Assembly: GCA_001777915.1 (NCBI GenBank)
Contig: MFFN01000002.1
Location: forward strand, 124,001 to 188,000
Origin: Candidatus Edwardsbacteria bacterium RifOxyA12_full_54_48
Lineage (GTDB): Bacteria; Edwardsbacteria; AC1; EtOH8
Direction of reading: 5' to 3'
DNA length: 64,000 nucleotides
Part shown: piece by piece, positions 16,790 to 25,768 of the stretch
How the letters are laid out: every line of letters starts with the position of its first letter
How positions within the stretch are numbered: position 1 is the stretch's first letter
Notes under the pieces: generated by a model
Seen by the model: only the letters and a program-made list of their open reading frames with translations
Database searches by the model: none
What the model was told of the DNA's origin: nothing
Translations under genes and position numbers: made by a program

Positions 16790-18946
16790 ATGAGATCATG
16801 GGTTTTTCGTGGATTATTTTTAATGATCGCCGGATTCTTTCTGGTGCTGTCCGGATGTTCCCAAAGCGAAAAGTATCCGCCCAGCGAATCCGGAGGGACT
16901 TTGACCATCGGCACCTTGAACGAGCCGGCCTCCTTGAATCCGCTGCGGCTGTCATTCACGGCCTCCACCGATATCCATGAAAAACTGTTCATGAGCCTGC
17001 ATCACTTCGACCAGGGCATGAACATCGTGGCCGGGCTGGCCCGCTCCTGGAAGTTCTCGGAGGATTTCAAGGAGGTCACCTATGTTCTGCGCAAGGATGT
17101 CAAGTGGAGCGACGGACAGCCGGTGACTGCCGAGGATGTCAAGTTCTCCTTCGACATGATGCGCGATCCCCAGATAAAATACGCCCGGTCCGGCGGCCTG
17201 CAGTTCGTGGAGAAGGTCGAGGTGGTGGGGCCCCTGGCGGTGAAGTTCTTTTTCAACCGGGTATATTCCGACGAGCTGTTCGATACCGGGATCATGGTCC
17301 TGCCCAAGCACATTCTGGAGAAGCTGAGCGCCGCCAATTCCACCGAGTTCGACGCCACCCCGGTGGGCGACGGGCCGTACAGGGTGGAGGAATGGGTGCG
17401 GGGCGACCGTCTGGTGCTGGCCGCCAATCCGGACTTCTACAAGGGCAAACCGGCCCTGGATCGGATCGTTTTTAAATTTTTCGGGGACGAGGCCAGCCTG
17501 ATGAACGCCCTGCAGAACGGCTCGGTGGACATGACCAACGACCTGTCGCCCCAGTATGCCCTCAAGGTCCAGGGCGACCCCAATCTGACCTCCATTGAAT
17601 ATCCCGGGCGCACCTACACCTTCATCGGCTGGAATTTGAACAGCCCGCTGTTCTCCGATGTCAGCCTGCGCAAAGCCTTCGCCCTGAGCATCGACCAAAC
17701 GGCCCTGATCAACGACGTTTTGATGGGCAAGGGCAAGCCGGCCAACGGCCCGTTCCTGCCCACCAGTTGGGCCTACGATCAGGGCCAGAAGGCCCAGCCC
17801 TACGATCCCCAACAGGCCAAAACCCTGCTGGCCGAGATGGGCTGGAAGGACAAGAACCGCGAGGGATACCTGGCCAAGGGGCCCAAGCAGGTGCTGGAGC
17901 TTAACCTGCTGCTGGCCCAGGGACAGCCGGTGCAGGAGGCCACCGCCGTGCTGATCAGGGAACAGCTTAAAGTCGTAGGGGTCAAGGTCAACCTGGCGGT
18001 GGTGGATGCCAGGACCTTCATTCAGCGGCTGAGGAGCGGCCAGTACGACGCCATGCTGTTCTCCTGGAAGAACGATTTCAAGGTGGACCCCACGGCGGTG
18101 TGGCATTCGGCCCCGGAGAAGGGCATTTATAATTTCATCCTTAAGTATTCCAATTCCTCGGTGGACAGCCTTATCGACGTGGGCCTGGCCACTTTAAGCC
18201 GCCGCAAGGCCAAGGATATCTGGGTCAAGTTCCAGCAGGTGGTCAATACCGAGATGCCGGCCACCTATCTGTATGTTCCGGACGTGGTCACCATCATCTA
18301 CAAGGGGGTCAAGGGTCCGGCCCAGGATGCCCGCGGGCCGATGGCTTCGCTGGACGAGTGGTGGATCCCGGCCGCCCAGAGAAGGGGAGAGGCCCTGGCC
18401 TCCGCAACCCCCTCCGCTGTGGTGCCGCCGCCGCCATCCCAGCCGGTGGAGACCGCCGCTCCGGAAAGAGGGCGGCCGGAAAAACCGACCACCGCAGTAA
18501 CAACCAAGCCCCAGCCCATAGCCACCAGGACCGAACAGCCGGCACCCAAGCCGGCGGCCGCACCGGTGGTGACTCCGCCCAAGCCTGCCGCGGTGAACCC
18601 CCAGGACTTGCTGGTAGCCGAGGCTGCACCATCGGCGCCCGCCCCAGTCCCGGAGGAGGCCCCTGCCGAGCCTGAAATTCGCCCCACCGAACCCGAAGCG
18701 GTGAAGATCGTTTCTCCGTCCTATCCCGAGACCGCCCGTAAGGCCGGGATCACCGGGAGGGTGTATGTAAAGTTATTGGTGGGCCCTGACGGCAAGGTCA
18801 AGGATGCCCAGGTGATCCGGGGGATAGGGTACGGCTGCGACGAGGCCGCCACCGATGCCGCCTACAAGGCGGTGTTCAAACCGGGGACCAAGAACGGCAA
18901 GCCGGCCGATACCTATATCACCATTCCCTATCCGTTCATGAAATAA
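16790..18946 (+). CDS. Peptide ABC-type substrate-binding lipoprotein fused to a TonB C-terminal domain
   Basis: A 718-residue protein. Residues 1-23 are a lipoprotein signal with lipobox LSGC (Cys23). Residues ~35-525 are a complete SBP_bac_5 (OppA/DppA-like) domain: GGTLTIGTLNEPASLNPL, the VKWSDGQPVTAEDVKFS motif, then NSPLFSDVSLRKAFALSID. Residues ~535-635 are a Pro/Ala-rich linker. Residues ~640-718 are a TonB_C-type domain (PSYPETARKAGITGRVYVKLLVGPDG, ending near the stop). A binding protein normally delivers peptides to an inner-membrane permease, while TonB_C touches outer-membrane receptors. Having both in one chain is unusual. No oligopeptide permease genes are adjacent. The frame is continuous and a terminator follows, so this is not a join of two genes. 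Confidence 0.88.
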   Translation: MRSWVFRGLFLMIAGFFLVLSGCSQSEKYPPSESGGTLTIGTLNEPASLNPLRLSFTASTDIHEKLFMSLHHFDQGMNIVAGLARSWKFSEDFKEVTYVLRKDVKWSDGQPVTAEDVKFSFDMMRDPQIKYARSGGLQFVEKVEVVGPLAVKFFFNRVYSDELFDTGIMVLPKHILEKLSAANSTEFDATPVGDGPYRVEEWVRGDRLVLAANPDFYKGKPALDRIVFKFFGDEASLMNALQNGSVDMTNDLSPQYALKVQGDPNLTSIEYPGRTYTFIGWNLNSPLFSDVSLRKAFALSIDQTALINDVLMGKGKPANGPFLPTSWAYDQGQKAQPYDPQQAKTLLAEMGWKDKNREGYLAKGPKQVLELNLLLAQGQPVQEATAVLIREQLKVVGVKVNLAVVDARTFIQRLRSGQYDAMLFSWKNDFKVDPTAVWHSAPEKGIYNFILKYSNSSVDSLIDVGLATLSRRKAKDIWVKFQQVVNTEMPATYLYVPDVVTIIYKGVKGPAQDARGPMASLDEWWIPAAQRRGEALASATPSAVVPPPPSQPVETAAPERGRPEKPTTAVTTKPQPIATRTEQPAPKPAAAPVVTPPKPAAVNPQDLLVAEAAPSAPAPVPEEAPAEPEIRPTEPEAVKIVSPSYPETARKAGITGRVYVKLLVGPDGKVKDAQVIRGIGYGCDEAATDAAYKAVFKPGTKNGKPADTYITIPYPFMK

Positions 18947-18961
18947 CGCAGAGATATTTTA

Positions 18962-18990
18962 AAAGCCCCTTCATCAGAAGGGGCTTTCTT
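18962..18990 (+). terminator. Rho-independent terminator
   Basis: An 11 bp stem, AAAGCCCCTTC (18962-18972) with GAAGGGGCTTT (18977-18987), has an ATCA loop followed by CTTG. It lies just after the SBP-TonB gene and before the convergent pyrE. Confidence 0.88.
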
Positions 18991-19038
18991 GTTTTCCCAT
19001 GGATCCCCGTTTAAGCCGGGAATCACAGAAACGGTTAA

Positions 19039-19617
19039 CTATTTCTTGGGGCTGCTGCCGTGCTTGGCCAGCGGTATCCCTTGCTGGCACAGCGGACAAT
19101 TTTCAGGGTCGAAGGTCTCCACCTTTTCGTGATACAACGAGAAGAAGGGGGCCCCGAAATCCGGTTTCTCGGCGCTGCGGTCTATGAACACCGCCACGCC
19201 TTTCAGTTCCGCTCCGGCTTTTTTTACCGCCTCAATGGTCTCCAGAACCGAGCCTCCGGTGGTCATCACGTCGTCCACCACCAGCACCTTTTCGTCCTTG
19301 GCCAAGGACATCCCTCTTAAGAAACCCCGGCCGTCCGGCGTCCGCTCGGCATAAATGGCCTTTTTGCCCATCTCCCGGGCCACCTCGAAGGCGATGATAA
19401 TCCCGCCGGTGGTCGGGCCGGCCACGGTATCGATATCAGTCCCTTTTAAATGCTCGGCAATGGTCCGGCAGAACAGGGCGGCGTCGGCCGGCTGCTGGAG
19501 GACCCGGAATTTCTCGAAATAGAAACGGCTGTGGCGGCCCGAGGTCAACAGGAAATGACCGTCCAGCAAAACCTGATTTTTAATAAGTATCTGTTTTATA
19601 TCTTCATTTGAGAGCAT
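19039..19617 (-). CDS. pyrE: Orotate phosphoribosyltransferase
   Basis: A 192-residue enzyme joining orotate to PRPP to form OMP. The PRPP-binding motif VLVVDDVMTTGGS and the upstream GPTTGGIIIA loop are intact. The C-terminus carries a CPLC pair, known from several bacterial PyrE proteins. It overlaps pyrF by 14 bases and is the last gene of the minus-strand pyrimidine cluster. Confidence 0.96.
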   Translation of the reverse strand: MLSNEDIKQILIKNQVLLDGHFLLTSGRHSRFYFEKFRVLQQPADAALFCRTIAEHLKGTDIDTVAGPTTGGIIIAFEVAREMGKKAIYAERTPDGRGFLRGMSLAKDEKVLVVDDVMTTGGSVLETIEAVKKAGAELKGVAVFIDRSAEKPDFGAPFFSLYHEKVETFDPENCPLCQQGIPLAKHGSSPKK

Positions 19618-20338
19618 CTTCGATCTCCTTGATTATCTTTGTGGCGGCGTCGGCCGGATCTTTAGCCGCGGTGATGGGGCGGCCCACCACCAGGTAGTCG
19701 GCCCCGGTACTGATGGCCTGTCCCGGGGTCAGGAATCGCTTCTGGTCGTCGCTGGAGCTGTCGGCCGGGCGTATGCCTGGCGTCAGGATCACAAACTCGC
19801 TTCCCAGCTCCTGGCGCAGCATGGCTATCTCGTGGGGCGAGGCTACCACGCCGTCCAGCCCGGCGCTCTGGCTTAAGCGGGCCAGGTGCAGCACCTGTTC
19901 CTCTATGGACCGTCCGGGAGTGCCCAGCACATCCTGGAAAGTGGCCTCGTCCATGCTGGTCAGGACCGTCACCCCCAGCATGACGGGCTTGGTCTTTTTA
20001 TCGCTGGAGGCGGAATTGGTGACAGTGGTGGCCGCCGTCTCCATCATGGAAAACCCGCCCATGGCGTGCATGTTGAACATATCGACGCCCAGTTCGTAGG
20101 CCGCCTGGGCGGCCCGGGCCACGGTGTTGGGGATGTCGTGGTATTTGAGATCCAGAAAGACCTGGTGTCCCCGTTCTTTTATCAGTTCGACTATTTTGGG
20201 GCCACAGGAGGTGAACAGCTGGTTGCCCACCTTGTAAAAATTCACCGAGGAGCCCAGCCGATCTATTAAATTCTGCGCCTGCTTCAGATCCGGCACGTCC
20301 AGGGCCACTATCAGCCGGTCGCGGGGGGAGATGTTCAT
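19604..20338 (-). CDS. pyrF: Orotidine 5'-phosphate decarboxylase
   Basis: A 244-residue enzyme converting OMP to UMP. It has the LIVALDVPD opening and the catalytic Lys/Asp array in FLDLKYHDIPNTV (from ~residue 59). The late motif is TPGIRPADSSSDDQKR and the phosphate-binding loop is VVGRPIT. Length fits the group I enzymes. It lies 14 bases after rlpA and overlaps pyrE. Confidence 0.96.
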   Translation of the reverse strand: MNISPRDRLIVALDVPDLKQAQNLIDRLGSSVNFYKVGNQLFTSCGPKIVELIKERGHQVFLDLKYHDIPNTVARAAQAAYELGVDMFNMHAMGGFSMMETAATTVTNSASSDKKTKPVMLGVTVLTSMDEATFQDVLGTPGRSIEEQVLHLARLSQSAGLDGVVASPHEIAMLRQELGSEFVILTPGIRPADSSSDDQKRFLTPGQAISTGADYLVVGRPITAAKDPADAATKIIKEIEDALK

Positions 20339-20352
20339 AGAAGTCCTTTAGC

Positions 20353-20814
20353 TTATTGGGGATATTTTAACACTTCCAGTTTGACCTGTCCGATGGACAG
20401 CAGATCGATGGTTTTGGCGGCCCCGTAGGACAGGTCTATGATCCGTCCCTTGATGAAAGGGCCCCGGTCGTTGATCCGGACGGTGATGCTCTGGTCGTTG
20501 GACAGATTGGTGACCCGGACCATGGTGCCGAAGGGCAGGGTGCGGTGGGCGGCGGTCATGGCATTCATGTCGAAGGTCTCGCCGTTGGCGGTCTTTCGGC
20601 CGTGGAATTCCTTGCCGTAATAACTGGCGATGCCGGTGACGGTGGTCAGGGGCCATTCGGCGGCCGGTTTCTCATTTTTCTTGACGGGATCGCTCTGAGG
20701 GGCCGCCGTCTCCCTGGCCGGCCCTGCGCGGTAGATGGGGGCCGGGGCGCAGCTCAGCAGGGCCAGCAGGACGGAGAAGGCGACCAGCCTGCTTTTAAAA
20801 TTTGACATCAGCAT
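20353..20814 (-). CDS. rlpA: RlpA-like septal ring lytic transglycosylase lipoprotein
   Basis: A 153-residue lipoprotein: lipobox LLSC with Cys22, a short linker, then one double-psi beta-barrel RlpA domain (GIASYYGKEFHGRKTANGE, LPFGTMVRVTNL, RINDRGPF...IDLS). RlpA cleaves denuded peptidoglycan strands. The catalytic-type Asp in NDRGPF is present. There is no SPOR domain, so septal targeting is doubtful. ATGs at 20814 and 20808 are both possible; the latter forms a TGATG junction with pyrD. Its place inside a pyrimidine operon looks like chance co-transcription. Confidence 0.92.
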   Translation of the reverse strand: MLMSNFKSRLVAFSVLLALLSCAPAPIYRAGPARETAAPQSDPVKKNEKPAAEWPLTTVTGIASYYGKEFHGRKTANGETFDMNAMTAAHRTLPFGTMVRVTNLSNDQSITVRINDRGPFIKGRIIDLSYGAAKTIDLLSIGQVKLEVLKYPQ

Positions 20815-21734
20815 TTCAATATCCCGGTAAGGTTCTTAATTCTGGGGAGGTTGTTCTCCCGGCAGTATCCTGTCATTCCCGCCAGGATGTCCTTGGCCGC
20901 CGAGGGGTTGACAAAATTGGCGGTCCCTATCTGCACCGCCGCGGCCCCGGTGATCATGAACTCCAGGGCATCCCGGTGATCCATGATGCCGCCCAGGCCG
21001 ATCAGCGGGATCTTTACCGAATGGTAGGTCTTATAAAGATTGTACAGGGCCACCGGTTTGATGGCCGGCCCGGAAAGGCCCCCGGTTATGTTGCCCAGCA
21101 CCGGACGGCGTTTTCTTATGTCCACCGCCATGCCGTAGAGGGTGTTGATCAGGGACAGGGCGTCGGCCCCGGCTTTCTCGGCCGCCCGGGCGATGGCGGC
21201 GATGTCGCTGACATTGGGGCTGAGCTTTACTATCAGGGTCTTTTTGTAGACCCGGCGGACCGCTTTGGTCAGGGCCGCGGCGCTGGCCGGGTCGGTGCCG
21301 AAGGCTATCCCGCCGTGCCTGACGTTGGGGCAGGAGATGTTCAACTCCAGGGCCGGGATATCGGTTATTTTATCCAGCTTTCCCGCCAGCTGGGCATACT
21401 CTTCAATGGTGTTGCCGGCGATGTTGGCGATGATCACAGCACCTTTTCCGAGCAGACGCGGCAGCTTTTCTTTTTTAAAGACCTCGAACCCCACGTTGGC
21501 CAGCCCGATGGAATTGAGCATCCCGCAGGCCGTCTCGCAGATCCGGGGCGGCTGGTTGCCGGCCCGGGGGGAAAGGGTGATGGTCTTGGTGATGACGGCC
21601 CCGAAATCCCCGGGTTTTGCCAAGGGGGAGTATTCCGTTCCGTAGCCAAAAGTGCCGGAGGCGGCAATGACGGGATTTTTTAGCTCCAATCCGGCCAGGC
21701 TGACCCGCAGGTCGATGTTTTTTAATTGCTTCAT
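20808..21734 (-). CDS. pyrD: Dihydroorotate dehydrogenase B, catalytic subunit
   Basis: A 308-residue FMN enzyme oxidising dihydroorotate to orotate. It has NPVIAASGTFGYG, LELNISCPNV with the catalytic Cys expected of class 1B, IGLGGIMDHRDALEF and the phosphate site GAAAVQIGTA. The ATG at 21734 forms an ATGA overlap with pyrK and is preferred over an upstream TTG. Partnership with PyrK makes this the NAD-linked, soluble class 1B complex. Confidence 0.96.
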   Translation of the reverse strand: MKQLKNIDLRVSLAGLELKNPVIAASGTFGYGTEYSPLAKPGDFGAVITKTITLSPRAGNQPPRICETACGMLNSIGLANVGFEVFKKEKLPRLLGKGAVIIANIAGNTIEEYAQLAGKLDKITDIPALELNISCPNVRHGGIAFGTDPASAAALTKAVRRVYKKTLIVKLSPNVSDIAAIARAAEKAGADALSLINTLYGMAVDIRKRRPVLGNITGGLSGPAIKPVALYNLYKTYHSVKIPLIGLGGIMDHRDALEFMITGAAAVQIGTANFVNPSAAKDILAGMTGYCRENNLPRIKNLTGILKC

Positions 21735-22507
21735 ATGACGCAATCCTGGTCCCAGTCGATCCGCCGGCTGTCGAAAACCGGACCTTTGTCGCAGACCGAA
21801 AGGTAGCCGCCGTCGCTGTCCCTGACCACGCAGCCCTGGCAGGCCCCCACCCCGCAGGCCATGAATGATTCCAGAGAAACCTGGCAGGGTGTTTTTTTAT
21901 CCCGGCAGATCCGGGCCACCGCCTTAAGCATGGGCCACGGCCCGCAGGCATAGACCACCGGGTCCTGGCAGTCCTCCAGTCTACCCGGCAGCAGGGAGGT
22001 GACCAAGCCTTTTTTCCCGCAGCTTCCGTCATCACTTGACAGGCGGCACATTTTTATGTCGGGTGGTATCAGCTCGGAGGAGGACCGGCATCCGTAAAGC
22101 AATTCATGCTTCAGTTTCAGGCTTTTCAGCCGGCGGCCCAGAAAGCCCATCGGAGCGATCCCCATACCCCCGGCCACCAGCAGATGGTGCCGTTTGCCGG
22201 GATCGATGTCAAATCCCTTTCCCAGCGGCCCGATGATATCCAAGGTGTCCCGGGGCGTCATTTTGGAGAGCAATTCGGTGCCGGATCCCTTGACCTCGTA
22301 AAGGACCGATACCCTATCCCCCCGGATGTCGTTGATGCTGAAAGGGCGGCGAAGCAGGGGATGATCCGACCCGGTGCTGAGCCGGATATGTATAAATTGC
22401 CCGGGGTCGGCGCTTTTGGCCAACCCGGGAGCTTTAAGGGACAGTTCATGGGCCTTATCGCTAACAGGGATATTCGAGGCGATCTGTATTGAAGGATATT
22501 GCTTCAT
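21731..22507 (-). CDS. pyrK: Dihydroorotate dehydrogenase electron-transfer subunit
   Basis: A 258-residue iron-sulphur flavoprotein that passes electrons from PyrD to NAD. It has the FAD-binding motif RPFSIND, the NAD-binding region LLVAGGMGIAPM, and the C-terminal 2Fe-2S ligand cluster CGVGACQGC plus a later Cys. It starts directly after the stop of the upstream TPR gene and overlaps pyrD by 4 bases. Confidence 0.95.
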   Translation of the reverse strand: MKQYPSIQIASNIPVSDKAHELSLKAPGLAKSADPGQFIHIRLSTGSDHPLLRRPFSINDIRGDRVSVLYEVKGSGTELLSKMTPRDTLDIIGPLGKGFDIDPGKRHHLLVAGGMGIAPMGFLGRRLKSLKLKHELLYGCRSSSELIPPDIKMCRLSSDDGSCGKKGLVTSLLPGRLEDCQDPVVYACGPWPMLKAVARICRDKKTPCQVSLESFMACGVGACQGCVVRDSDGGYLSVCDKGPVFDSRRIDWDQDCVI

Positions 22508-24067
22508 TTATCTGGGATCCATCGAGCGGTTTATATTCGGCCCCGGTATCAGAGGCGTGGGCGGAGTATCTTTGGCGTCACTGTCGGGCGGGTGTGCCTG
22601 GGCGCTATCGGGCGGTGCCGGAGGGGCTTCTGGTTTCTGTTCCAGGGGCCGTATATTCATCTCGATCTCCGGTTCAGTGTCGCTGACGGTGGTGTCGATC
22701 GGCTGGTTCAGCATCAGCCTGGCGCCGTTGGCGTATCTGGTCCGGGGGTATTTTTCTATCAAGACAGCCAGCAGGCTGTCCGACTTTAAAGTATCCGACA
22801 GGTAATTTCGCGCTGTCCAAGCCGCTGCATACCAGGCCTTGGAGGCCAGCTGCTTATCACCGGAACCGCTGGCAACCCGGCTATAGGCGGCCAGGGCGGA
22901 ATCCGGCTTGTTCAGTCCGAACAGGTAATGCTCGGCCATCAGAAACTGTAATTTGGCGCTTTGTTCCGCCGCCTGCTGATCGGATTGCTGGCGATAGGCC
23001 AGCAGCAAAGAGATATCAGCGCTTTTCTTTAGCGCGGCTTCGCGGACATGGGCGGCTGGGTTTTCGTTTCGGGCCTTGTTGTAGTAAACCAAGGCGCTGT
23101 CCAGCTCCTGTCCGGCTTCATGGATCTGCCCGATTTTGAACCAGGCCTCGGAGGATACGGCGGTCTTGGGATATTTCTGCGCCAGACCATAGTACAGTCC
23201 AACCGCAACGTCGGTTGTGATCCCCGGGGTTTGGCAGTTCAAGATCTCCAGTTCTATGGCCGATATCCGGCTCTTATCGGACTCCCGCTTCAGCAAGCGT
23301 TGATACAACGGCAGGGCCGCGGAATGTCTGCCATTCCCCTGGTAGGCCTGGCCCAGCAACATGGTGACCTGATAGCGGAAGTTCCTTTTGATCCGGGAAT
23401 CCAGAATCATCTCCAGCTCCCGGATGGAGTTGGTGAATTCATTCAGGGAGAACAGGCACCGGGCGTAATTATAACGAGCATCGATCACCAGATCGCTTTT
23501 ATAGTGATTATGCAGGAAGCGCTCCCAGGAGATGATCGCTTTGGGATAATCGGGGATGGCCTGCAGTATCAAGGCCTCCAAATACGCCGTCCTTTGATTG
23601 ATGTTTCTGTCGTCGGTCCTTATCTGGGACAATTCCCACAAGGCCTTGTCCCATTGCTTCAGGTTATGGGAGATAAGGGCGCTGTTCAGTTGGGACCAGG
23701 CCGAATATCTGCTTTCCGGATAGTATTGCCGTATCTCCTGGTACTTGCGGGCCGCCTTGTCGTATTCGCCCCTCAGGTAATAGGCATTGCCCATATTATA
23801 CAGGCTGGGAAGGACCCAGCGGCTGTTGGGATATCTCAGGGCCACATCGGCATATTTGTCGATGGCTTTTTTCAGGCCGTCCTTTTCCGCGCCGCTGGCG
23901 GCGGTGGTGTCGGGAAACTGCTGGTGCTTCTGGCTGGCCGAATTGTAGAGTTTTTGGGCGTTGTAGTAGGTGTTGAAATAGGCGCAGCCCAAATTTCCGG
24001 CCAGCATAACCAGCGTCAGAACAAAGCCGGTCCTTTTGGCAAGCGTTATGCATCTATTGTTTGACAT
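22508..24067 (-). CDS. TPR-repeat lipoprotein
   Basis: A 519-residue protein. The start ATG at 24067 gives a short basic N-terminus, a hydrophobic segment and lipobox NLGC (Cys28), followed by AYFNTYYNAQKLY. About ten TPR-like repeats follow (ALRYPNSRWVLPSLYNMGNAYYLRGEYDKAA, KYPKTAVSSEAWFKIGQI and others). The tail, from ~455, is Pro- and acid-rich and probably disordered. The architecture resembles the outer-membrane scaffold lipoproteins common in FCB bacteria. Function is unknown; it is co-transcribed with tldD upstream and pyrK downstream with no gap. Confidence 0.82.
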   Translation of the reverse strand: MSNNRCITLAKRTGFVLTLVMLAGNLGCAYFNTYYNAQKLYNSASQKHQQFPDTTAASGAEKDGLKKAIDKYADVALRYPNSRWVLPSLYNMGNAYYLRGEYDKAARKYQEIRQYYPESRYSAWSQLNSALISHNLKQWDKALWELSQIRTDDRNINQRTAYLEALILQAIPDYPKAIISWERFLHNHYKSDLVIDARYNYARCLFSLNEFTNSIRELEMILDSRIKRNFRYQVTMLLGQAYQGNGRHSAALPLYQRLLKRESDKSRISAIELEILNCQTPGITTDVAVGLYYGLAQKYPKTAVSSEAWFKIGQIHEAGQELDSALVYYNKARNENPAAHVREAALKKSADISLLLAYRQQSDQQAAEQSAKLQFLMAEHYLFGLNKPDSALAAYSRVASGSGDKQLASKAWYAAAWTARNYLSDTLKSDSLLAVLIEKYPRTRYANGARLMLNQPIDTTVSDTEPEIEMNIRPLEQKPEAPPAPPDSAQAHPPDSDAKDTPPTPLIPGPNINRSMDPR

Positions 24068-24075
24068 ATTGGGGA

Positions 24076-25515
24076 TCAGGAGACTCCTATCTGGACGTTG
24101 CGGAATCTGGCCGGGGAGACCCCGTGCCCGACATGAGCGGTCTGCCCCGGCTGGCCCTTGCCGCAGTTGGGGATGCCCCATAGGTGCCATGATCTGCTGT
24201 TGCAGATGGCATCGCAGGAATTCCAGAATTCGGGGGTCAGGCCGGTATAGGTGGGGTTCTTGTATGCCTGGCCGGTAAGCCGACCGCCCTTGATCTGCCA
24301 GGCGATCTCGGTGGTGAACTGGAAATTAAGCCTTTTGTCGTCTATGCTCCAGGTCTTGGTGGTGTCGAACAGGACCCCGTCGGCGGTGTCGGCTATGAGG
24401 TTCTGGTAATCCCAGCTGCCCGGCTCCAGGTTGATATTGGTCATCCGGATCAGGGGGATCCGGTTCCATCCGTCGGCCCGCATGGCGCCACCCGACAACA
24501 GGCCCAGCTGGGCTGCCGTTTCCCGGGAGCTCAGATAACCGGTAAAAAGACCGTTCTTTATTATGGGCACATTCTGGGCCGGCACTCCTTCGTCATCCCA
24601 TCCGAAGGTCCCCAGCCCTCCCGGCGCCGTGGCATCGGCATTGACGTTGACCATATCCGACCCGTACTTAAGGGCATTCAGCTTGTCGGTGGTCAGGAAG
24701 CTGGTGCCGGCATAGGCCGCCTCGGTGCCGTAGACCCGGTCCAGCTCGATGGGATGGCCGATAGATTCATGCACCTGCAGGGCCAGTTGGTTGGTGGCAA
24801 TAATGATCGTGCCCTTTTTGGCCGGACAAAGAGGGGCCTTGAGAAGCAAGGAGGCCTCGCGGGATATCTTCTCGGCGTTGCCCGCCAGGTCCAGTTTTTC
24901 GATGAACTCATATCCGGCCTGGCCGGTATCCCCGCCCATGTTGGGGTAGGTTCGGATCTGAACCTCCGGTCCGTCCACCGCCAGGGCGCTGATCTCCCCG
25001 CCGGATTCGGTGATCTCCTGCGACAGCAGGCTGCCCTGGGTGGAGGCAAACACCTTATCCTCATGAAAGAACCACAGGCTGCCCCGGGCCACTTTTATAT
25101 CCGGATTCCGGCGCATGATGGTATCGGCCTCCAGCAGCAGGGAGATCTTCTGCTCCAAGGGTACCTTAAAGGGATCCTGCTGGATTTTTGTTCTGTAGCC
25201 CCCGGTTTGTTTTTTCAGCGGGGACAACACCGCCGGCTCCCCGGGCGACAGGGCGGAGGCCCGGGCTATCTCCACCGCCAGCCTGACCACCCTGGCTATC
25301 TCCGATGTCTCCAGTTTGGAGCTGGAGGCGAAGCCCCAGGATCCATTGATCAGCACCCGGAGGCCGAATCCCTGGTCGGAGGAATTGGTGGCCGATTCCA
25401 CCGTGCCGTTCTTGGTGGATATATTCTGCCGCCGGGAGCCGAGCACCCGTACATCGGCGTAATCTATTCCTTTGGCCGGCAGGCTGGCGATTACCTTTTT
25501 AGCGAACGACTTCAT
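24076..25515 (-). CDS. tldD: TldD/PmbA family metalloprotease
   Basis: A 479-residue protein of the TldD type. The metal-binding HESIGH motif (HExxxH) lies near residue 250, after NQLALQV. The late GLLSGGAMRADGWNRIPLIRMTN segment and the C-terminal Cys-containing stretch are also typical. TldD with TldE degrades unfolded peptides and matures some modified peptides. A separate TldE partner is not in the window. The start at ATG 25515 is fixed by GGGAGG four bases upstream. Confidence 0.93.
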   Translation of the reverse strand: MKSFAKKVIASLPAKGIDYADVRVLGSRRQNISTKNGTVESATNSSDQGFGLRVLINGSWGFASSSKLETSEIARVVRLAVEIARASALSPGEPAVLSPLKKQTGGYRTKIQQDPFKVPLEQKISLLLEADTIMRRNPDIKVARGSLWFFHEDKVFASTQGSLLSQEITESGGEISALAVDGPEVQIRTYPNMGGDTGQAGYEFIEKLDLAGNAEKISREASLLLKAPLCPAKKGTIIIATNQLALQVHESIGHPIELDRVYGTEAAYAGTSFLTTDKLNALKYGSDMVNVNADATAPGGLGTFGWDDEGVPAQNVPIIKNGLFTGYLSSRETAAQLGLLSGGAMRADGWNRIPLIRMTNINLEPGSWDYQNLIADTADGVLFDTTKTWSIDDKRLNFQFTTEIAWQIKGGRLTGQAYKNPTYTGLTPEFWNSCDAICNSRSWHLWGIPNCGKGQPGQTAHVGHGVSPARFRNVQIGVS

Positions 25516-25545
25516 GATACCTCCCAAATATACTCTTTAACAGTA

Positions 25546-25575
25546 AATATAACATAAAACCTATGGATTTATCAA
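25546..25575 (-). promoter_or_regulatory. Promoter for the tldD-pyrE operon
   Basis: On the minus strand, TTGATA (25575-25570) and TATATT (25551-25546) are 18 bases apart, with TG before the -10. It can drive the whole seven-gene run to pyrE. Confidence 0.65.
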
Positions 25576-25633
25576 TGATAACTTCATCCTTTCCGAGCTA
25601 AAAAAATATATCACAAGAGGGAAACAATTGTTC

Positions 25634-25662
25634 TTGAAAGCCAACGGGATAAGTGATATATT
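25634..25662 (+). promoter_or_regulatory. Promoter for the lipoprotein-uvrC operon
   Basis: TTGAAA (25634-25639) and TATATT (25657-25662) have an exact 17-base spacer, and TG at 25654-25655 extends the -10. The ~100-base leader holds small hairpins around 25712-25735. Confidence 0.75.
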
Positions 25663-25768
25663 CTAACTCAACCCAGCGGACTTGAAACGCGCGCCAATTG
25701 AAATTAATGCCGGAATATTCCGCCCTTCGGGGGTCCGGCTGTAAACATTATCCTGGAGACACGGCAAG

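Noticed and set aside
20802-21683. 293-codon open frame opposite pyrD
   Set aside because: It is a shadow of the pyrD coding strand; pyrD motifs are intact.
23048-24064. 338-codon open frame opposite the TPR lipoprotein
   Set aside because: It is antisense to a gene with a clear lipobox and repeats; no ribosome site or signature.
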